Shown: positions 57,871 to 64,000 of the stretch, one piece after another
Layout: each line of letters opens with the position of its first letter
Numbering within the stretch: the first letter of the stretch is position 1
Assembly: GCA_022605405.1 (NCBI GenBank)
Contig: JABYQQ010000022.1
Span: 682,001 to 746,000, forward strand
Length of the DNA stretch: 64,000 bases
Direction: 5' to 3'
Source: Earliella scabrosa
Taxonomy: Eukaryota > Basidiomycota > Agaricomycetes > Polyporales > Polyporaceae
Program-made: the position numbers and the translations under genes
Notes under the pieces: generated by a model
What the model saw: the letters and a program-made list of their open reading frames with translations, nothing else
What the model was told of the DNA's origin: nothing
The model's database searches: none

Positions 57871-60555
57871 TGTAGTAGTATGTTCGTCGCCCAAGAGGGC
57901 TTGGTATTTCCGCCACCCCAAGGGCTGATATAAATTTGACCGCGTACCTTAGTGACAAATGTTGTTGCATACGCGTTCACCGCCGGAAGCTTCAAGAACG
58001 TCCTATGTAAGTACTTAGAACTAACTGGATTCATCTGCGCGAACGTAACGTGCCAGCGTCTACGCGTTAGGTAACGCGTGTGTCACACCGTGCAGACGCC
58101 TCAACCTTGAAGCAGTAGTACTTACCGCCATGATCTCGTCTAGTCTCCTTCTCCCTGCTCGCCTTACCGGGCCTCCGGCAGCGTATTAAGCGTCTGTTAT
58201 ACTAGTACTGAGTACTGGCAAGCACTGGCAGACGCGCTTGACCAGCCGACTCGGCCTCCGCACTTTGAAAGTACGTATCCAGCTCCCCTGCCAGTAATGC
58301 GGTATCCGCAGGCTGACAGCTGTACGGTTTTCATTGCTTACTGACGCAAACTGGCTCAGGATTGTACATCCTCAGGCGGTAGGGCCGACTTTCCCCACGG
58401 TCTCTACATACGTGTGCCAGTGTGTGGGCCACTAATATGAGATTGAAGGTCTGCTGGACGAATCCATCAAATCCCTCCTTTCCGGCTTCGAACGGGAGGA
58501 TGGAACGACAGCAGTCCTCCCGCCTGTATGATTGGAGCACTGCGTTGTAGGCAAGGTGGATCTTCCGCAGAATCACGCGCAATCAGTCATGTGGGGCAAG
58601 ACGAGTTCCGCCGCTCGAGTTGCGCCTCTCCCGGCGCGGACTGTCCGGAAGCCCTCCGGGCGGAGGTGGGGCTGTGGGAACACACACCTCCGCAGGATGA
58701 TAGCTATCAGGTAAGTCTGCCCTGACTTGTCAACTGATCGTCTCGACCAAAAGAGAGGGTGTTGGAATTGAACAAGGACAGGACAGGCCGAGCCGTCGCA
58801 AAAGTACATTCAACGTCGTCATCACCGTATCACCAGAAACGGACTCGCAAGCCAAGCATTGTCACCTTGCTTTTCGCATGACGGATAGCTCGCAGCTGGG
58901 TCGTTCGAAAGCACATTCTGACGTGTGAGTGTCGTACGATATTCCCTGACTCTGTCTCCCTTGACCTGAGTACAGCGACAAGCTTGCAACGAGGGTGGCG
59001 GCACCTCCGAGATGGATGTGAGGAGGACCCTTCAGCGACGCCGCTTACTTGCAACTCAAATGTTTATTGATGTTCCCGAATCGGAAGCCCGAAGCATTGA
59101 ACTGCGACGCCAGGCGGTGAGTGTGGGATTCGCCCCCACGGGCACGTAACTGCTCACGTTCATTGGTGTGATGCTTTCGAAACAAGGCCGGTGCGTCGTG
59201 TGGAACCATCAACCATTAATTCAAGATTCATAGCCTAAACAGTCGTCCGGACTGCCTCTCTCTGAAGAACGTTATGGATTTGCCGGGGGCAATTCGCATG
59301 CTGGAATCGGCCAGCGCAGTCACTCACCGGGTACAATCGCGCTGGCTGTGCGTTGGTGCGCCCATTCCTCGCGTCTCATCCTCGACAGGACAACTCATTA
59401 GCAGTATAGAACTCCTGAAGTCGCTGAATTCGTCGCCCGGTCCTTTCGCTCCGCGTCCACACGCGGAGTGCCATCGAATGCTGAACGTCTCGTGGAATGA
59501 GCTTCGAGGACTATAGAAGTGTCACTGACGTTTGAGTTCAAGTTGTTAAGCAACAGGCTGCTCATCTGCATATGTACCCTTTCATCGCGTCACTACCTCT
59601 GCGTGGGTTCCTCGCTGTGCTAGTGGATCCGAGCTGTGGGCCCCACGTAATTCGAGGCGTCGCCGACAGCGTTCCATACGCTAGGTGAAATTTGATCTTG
59701 ATGCAGTGGCGCTCCGACCTGCACAATCTTTGAGCCCGGGCGGGTTTCGTATCAGTCGCTCCGGGAGTCGGGATGATGGGAGAAGGAAGACTCCTTTCCG
59801 CATGTCCTGTGAGTGAAGGCTCGTCGCCGCCCCGCTTGCTGGATGAGAACGGACCGGATATGCGCCATATGTGCTGGGATTGAGACATCACAACCCTCGT
59901 AACAGGTACCTTGCGTGTGCTTGACCTAGAAGGTAGCAACCACACCAGGGGCCTATTACCGGCTGCCGCGATCTTATGCGCTCGGTTACCTCTCGACATC
60001 TCGACTCGTGTCAGTCTCGAGTCAGGAATTGCGATCTCTGAGCAAGTATATCGGCTTGAATGTCTCACGGGTCGACAAGAATAACCGTTGTCGTTCGCAG
60101 GGCTGACAGTGGAAGCTCATTGCAGGCATCATATCATTACGACAGAAGTACAGACGTCATCGATAGCTAGACAGCTAGGCTGGGGGACTGAAAGCTAGAA
60201 GGGGGCTGGAGGCATGGAGGCGGGATTGCAGGTGGAGAGTGCGGATGTAAGGAAACAGGAAGTCGTAGTACAGTACTGGTACACAGGTACAACAACGCGG
60301 AGGACGGGAGGAATGGAAGCTCTACTCGAACAGGCGCAGGGAGGTACTGTGGCATGCACGGCGGTGATACAACGTATGACAACGGATGGAACGTGTTCGT
60401 GCGTTGTCAATCAGGCGTGGAGAGACGTGGAGATGCGTGCGGGACGTGGGGAGACGTGGAGAGACGTGGGGAGACGTGAGGCGCGTAGGGGAGACATGGG
60501 GGCGTGCGACAGAGGCGTGATTCAGGCGTGCAGGATATGGATAATACGGGGACGA
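57871..60555. other. Intergenic region downstream of MDR-E
   Basis: About 2.7 kb without a supported gene. Small frames lack splice or family support. At 60415-60500 there is a degenerate tandem repeat of (G)GGAGACGTGGAGAGACGTG type. A tRNA T-arm-like stem near 59130 was examined and rejected. Confidence 0.35.
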
Positions 60556-62374
60556 TCACGGCGAGACCGCGAAGCGCGGACTGAGAGGCGGAAGGGCGGG
60601 GAAAGTGAGGTAGCTGACGTATAAGAGACCAGCTATACCAGAGGCAAGCAAGAGCGATAAGCGAGCATGATATTGTAGCGAGAAACGGGGAAACTTGAAC
60701 AAAGAACCGGACGGTAGACCCTTGCTCGAAGGCAGACCAGAAGAGGCTTTGGCAGACGGGGCCGGGGTGTTGGAACGTGTGGGGGCGGAGGGCTCGTCAG
60801 CCGCGGGTACGTTTCGCTCGTAGACAGGCACGATGACCTCCGGCTTGCCGAGAACCTCTTGGCCGCGGAAGTAGCCTAGATACGCACACGGGGATGCAGT
60901 CAAGGATGGCGAAGTGACATATTTCGTTGTCAGCGAGGATACTTGAAACACGTTGACATCGCAATAGGCGAGGACTCACGCGGACTGTGGTAATACCAGA
61001 CGACGGTGCCTTGAGTGTACTGCTCCATGGCCGTGTTGTAGCGCGCAAGCTCGGCATCCACCTCGGGGCCGAAACTAGGGAGTTGCGACTTGTACCGAAG
61101 GTAGTCGGCAACGCGCTGTCTCTGCATATCGACGAGAACGTCGATCGCGGTCTGGAGGCCGCAGTCGCGCTCGATCATGATGCAGAACACCAGGTTCTGG
61201 AAGTCGCCATCCGCTTGCTCTTTCTGCGTTGTCTGTCAGTAATGGGCGCATCGCGACGAAACAACCAGATGCACGCACATTGAATGAGCAAAGATCCTGT
61301 GGTCGTCTCAGTCAGCTAGGCCGTATGTCACTGCGGTAGGAGTACGTACATTGGGCCAGGTCATGATGTCAATCACAGCCTTCGACATCTCCTGTAGGAT
61401 CGGGTGGTCCCAAACGTACTCCGGAATCTGCAAATCCAAGGAGTACTCGACCATTGCTGCACGAAGATGAATTCTGAGCTTCAAAGTGAGAATAGCGAGT
61501 GATTGAGCTGCATACCTTCCACGATGGGACCGCCGATAGTTCGTCGCCGAAGGATAATGAAGTCCTCAACTGATGGGATTTCGTCCGTTGAGCGGTTGCG
61601 AGCTTGCTCCACCTGGGAGTTCATCCAGCTCTCGACCGCGCGGAAGAAACTATAGCGCAGCGATACGTCAGCCTCGACAGGTAAGCGACGTAGGACCATG
61701 GAAACATATTCACCGATTGCATGCGCCTGGGCTCGCAGTAGCTCGGAACCGTCTCCAGATGCTGTGAACCCGTTAGCGAGAGTGCGCAGTATAGTCCAGA
61801 CCTCATGAACGCACTCGTGAAGCATAGCGGCATATGGGAAGTTCGGCGGAGGAGCATCGGGGTTCCGGAGGACGTCCATTGAGATGTCGACGCCGACCTG
61901 CACCGCATCAGGCTTAGACTGAAGGGCACCTTCGTCGGACAGATCATCGAACTAAGCCGCCAAGAGTGACACGGAAGCATGGACACACAAAGGTTCGCGG
62001 TCAAGGACAAAGAACGCGCGGAGATTGGCGGCCGCTTACCGAGAACGCCCACAGGAAGAACGCGATGCAGGTTTCCAGGTGCGAGACGTCGGCGTCAGGA
62101 AAGCTCATCCCGGCATACGAATCGAACCGATGTGAAAGGAACTTCTTCTTCTTGAGCCCGTGATATACATTGCGCCTAGCCCGAAAGATGCCCATGACGT
62201 CGGGGTCACGATAGTAGCAACGGTGGCGACGTACCTATCAAACCAAGCATATGTCGCCCGTGCGGCCTCCTGCTCGTGCGGGTTGAGCTTGTACTCGAAG
62301 AAGGGCGCGGAGATGGCGCAGAGATCCTTGAGACGGAAGTGCGAGGGGAATGGACGGAGTTGCTCGACGCTCAT
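60556..62374 (-). CDS. Class I terpene (sesquiterpene) synthase with C-terminal membrane anchor
   Basis: About seven exons encode roughly 460 residues. The start is MSVEQLRPFPSHFRLKDLCA (exon 1 62374-62235, phase 2). The Mg-binding Asp-rich motif is FFLWAFS-FDDLSDEG. The second metal motif NDLCSFNKE (NSE type) is split by two introns. Other blocks are RRRTIGGPIVEGMVEYSL, MTWPN and WYYHSPRYFRG, with the terminal Arg-Tyr pair of basidiomycete sesquiterpene synthases. The family ionises farnesyl diphosphate and cyclises it. Most family members end soon after the RY pair. Here about 100 further residues follow: a Pro/Ser/Ala linker, a basic FKFPRF patch, a hydrophobic helix (LSLLLASGIAGLLYVSYLTF) and a 14-residue tail. 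The segment LANGFTASGDGSELLRAQAH may include an unrecognised intron. The product is not predictable by eye. Confidence 0.82.
60601..60660 (-). other. Predicted tail-anchor transmembrane segment of the terpene synthase
   Basis: Twenty consecutive apolar residues lie 14 residues from the C-terminus and are preceded by basic residues, as in tail-anchored ER or mitochondrial outer-membrane proteins. The segment lies in the same open exon as the YFRG end of the catalytic domain. Confidence 0.65.
61280..61297 (-). other. 18-nt microexon carrying the NSE motif core
   Basis: Between a CCACAG acceptor and a GTGCGTG donor, 18 nt encode Asp-Leu-Cys-Ser-Phe-Asn. The flanking exons supply the preceding Asn and the following Lys-Glu, which rebuild NDLCSFNKE in frame. 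Confidence 0.75.
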
Positions 62375-64000
62375 ACTGGGTCGGGAACGTGGACACGGGA
62401 GGGAAGTTGAAGGTGATCGAACCTGCTGGCTTTGCGACCCTGGCTCGCATCTATTTGTACCTTGCCAGGCGGCTTCGCGTTCGCCATCTGGCCCACAGCG
62501 ACAAACGGAAAGATGGATCGGGGGGTGCGGACCAACCACGGTTTAGATCTCTGGGCTCCCCTCGTCTACTCCCGAAAAGACAGGTTGCCACAACCACGGA
62601 CGCTCCTGCTGGCCCGGCCGCGACGCCTCGCCCTGTGCGGGAAGATTGGCTTATCGGGATGGATTACTGAAAAATTGAGTTCACGGCGACGGGCTGCTGT
62701 ATTCGGCGAGACATACGTTCCGTAAATGTTTCGCGTGTCCGCCGCAAGGCGCGCTCTGTACGTCGGTATTGAGTACCCGCCAGCATCCTTGATGCCGCAT
62801 TGTGATGGGGGCATCTGGCGCATATTTTGGGCGGCGGCATGGTGCGCCTGCTGACAGCGACTGACAGAATCGCTCACTGATCGCTGTGGGCCGAAGGCCC
62901 CTTTTGCAGGCTGCCATCCGCCCCGAGCCAGGACCGCGACTTTCTCGGCGGTGTCACTGGAGCGCGCGGGCCACACGAGTCGGCTAACTTCGCTAAGATC
63001 ATCCACTATCTCCATCGATCTACGACGGCGTCTCAGTCAAGTGACCGAGCGAACGGCCTACCTGTATACTTGTCCACTTCCTTCGAAAAGCACAAGCATG
63101 CGTCCAAGTGTGGACTAGATGTACCAATATTGGCTTGAGTGGCGCGTATAGTGCATGACAGCCCTCCGAGGGACGTAAACTTGAGGCGCCCCGGCCGGAG
63201 TAGCACATCATTTTCCGGAGGTACTATGAGACCAGTAGTCAGCTCAAGTCGAGCTCCTTCAATGTCAATGGCTGTGGGCTGTCGAGACGCTCAGGACATG
63301 TAAAACTTACAGCCCTTCAACCAGGTCATCCTTGCCGACGACACACGCTGCGACGATTGTCTCAGGAAGCGACCATGTAGCTACCTTGCGGCTGGCTTGC
63401 TTTCCGGCACCGTTGGATCCATCGATAAGGTTGTGGGTCCATCGCATCATTTGGAAGGACACTGTGCCCGTCTTGCAATTGAGCCGCAAGTGAACATCCC
63501 GACGTACGGTGCCTCATACCCACTATCGTCCTGCTTTGGTCTCCCGTTAGCTCCGATTCTTCTGGAGACCCGGTCAGCATCGTTGCGAGTTGCGATCAAT
63601 CCCAGTTTGACCATAAGACGTCAACAATGGCCGTATTGGCCGTCCGTGCGGCGTGAGCCCGTGCGAACGCTAGCCAAGGGAGTATCATGCCGGCATGATG
63701 CGCAGCTAGTATTCAGAGGGCTCTGCGCTCCACTAGAAGACCATCGGCACGACCGCGAAGGTCAGAGATTATGTTATACGACATGCGCCCTGGCGCGCGC
63801 AGAGATCTGTACGCCGCACTTACCAGAAGCCGAGTCCTAGACGTCGTGGGACAATCTGTCCTTTCAAGTCTCGTAAATCGCATGCCCCCCGACCCGACGT
63901 TCCATGGACGGCGCGCCACCGGTCTTCGCACTGCAACGAGGCAGTGGAGACTTTGCGCTGCACAAGTATCCTGCCAAACGCCGTATGGAACATATGTCGC
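62375..64000. other. Region upstream of the terpene synthase, possible exon fragment
   Basis: No complete gene is supported. A minus-strand open stretch at 63307-63489 reads like protein (TGTVSFQMMRWTH, KVATWSLPETIVAACVVG) and ends at a GTAAGT donor. A second open stretch at about 63060-63270 does not join it in frame. They may be exons of an unrecognised or decayed gene. Confidence 0.25.

Noticed and set aside
59110..59160. tRNA-like T-arm (GTGGG stem, 7-base loop) on the minus strand
   Set aside because: The loop is GGCGAAT rather than TTCGAAT, and no matching 5' acceptor strand or A box is found upstream.

Overview
The window is nuclear DNA of a filamentous basidiomycete, most likely an agaricomycete (polypore or mushroom type). 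It is GC-rich and gene-dense, with many 50-65 nt GT-AG introns, frequent TATA boxes 50-100 bp upstream of starts, and typical families: HET-domain protein, DUF4246, DUF7770-like protein, a basidiomycete-type P450, a class I terpene synthase and zinc-less MDR oxidoreductases. All names come from reading translated sequence, because no search could be run. No tRNA, rRNA or CRISPR array was found.

Layout. 1-0.8 kb (-): start of the mitochondrial RNA polymerase gene. 1.3-9.3 kb: a divergent pair of secreted threonine-rich proteins, one of 159 residues (-) and one of about 1,986 residues (+). 9.7-11.4 kb (-): aldo-keto reductase 1. 11.9-13.3 kb: the F1 ATPase inhibitor (-) and ATP synthase subunit h (+), head to head across 214 bp. 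13.5-16.3 kb: uroporphyrinogen III synthase (-) and a mitochondrial citrate carrier (+). 16.6-20.1 kb: a DUF4246 gene broken by a fresh copia-type retroelement that carries only gag. 20.3-23.6 kb: a DUF1349 protein and a HET protein (both -). 24.7-26.4 kb: aldo-keto reductase 2 (+). 26.8-31.4 kb: a SNF2/RING helicase (+). 31.8-37.7 kb (-): three MDR reductases with a 444 bp MITE between two of them. 38.1-39.4 kb (-): an RluA-type pseudouridine synthase. 39.8-43.8 kb: DUF7770-like protein (+), LCL3-like nuclease (-) and a secreted serine hydrolase (+). 45.3-47.4 kb (-): cytochrome P450. 50.0-52.6 kb (+): beta-adaptin. 53.2-57.9 kb (+): MDR, a second pseudouridine synthase, and MDR. 60.6-62.4 kb (-): a terpene synthase with a C-terminal membrane anchor.

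How the parts relate. Mitochondrial functions recur (RNA polymerase, ATP synthase subunit and its inhibitor, citrate carrier, probable rRNA pseudouridine synthases, LCL3). The rest looks like adaptive or secondary metabolism: five MDRs, two AKRs, one P450 and one terpene synthase. Several families occur as oppositely oriented paralogues: the Thr-rich pair, the AKR pair, and a pseudouridine synthase-MDR unit. This suggests local inverted duplication. The observations most worth following are the Thr-rich pair with its all-phase-1 exon structure, the retroelement insertion with identical LTRs, the undescribed MITE, and the tail-anchored terpene synthase with its 18-nt active-site microexon.
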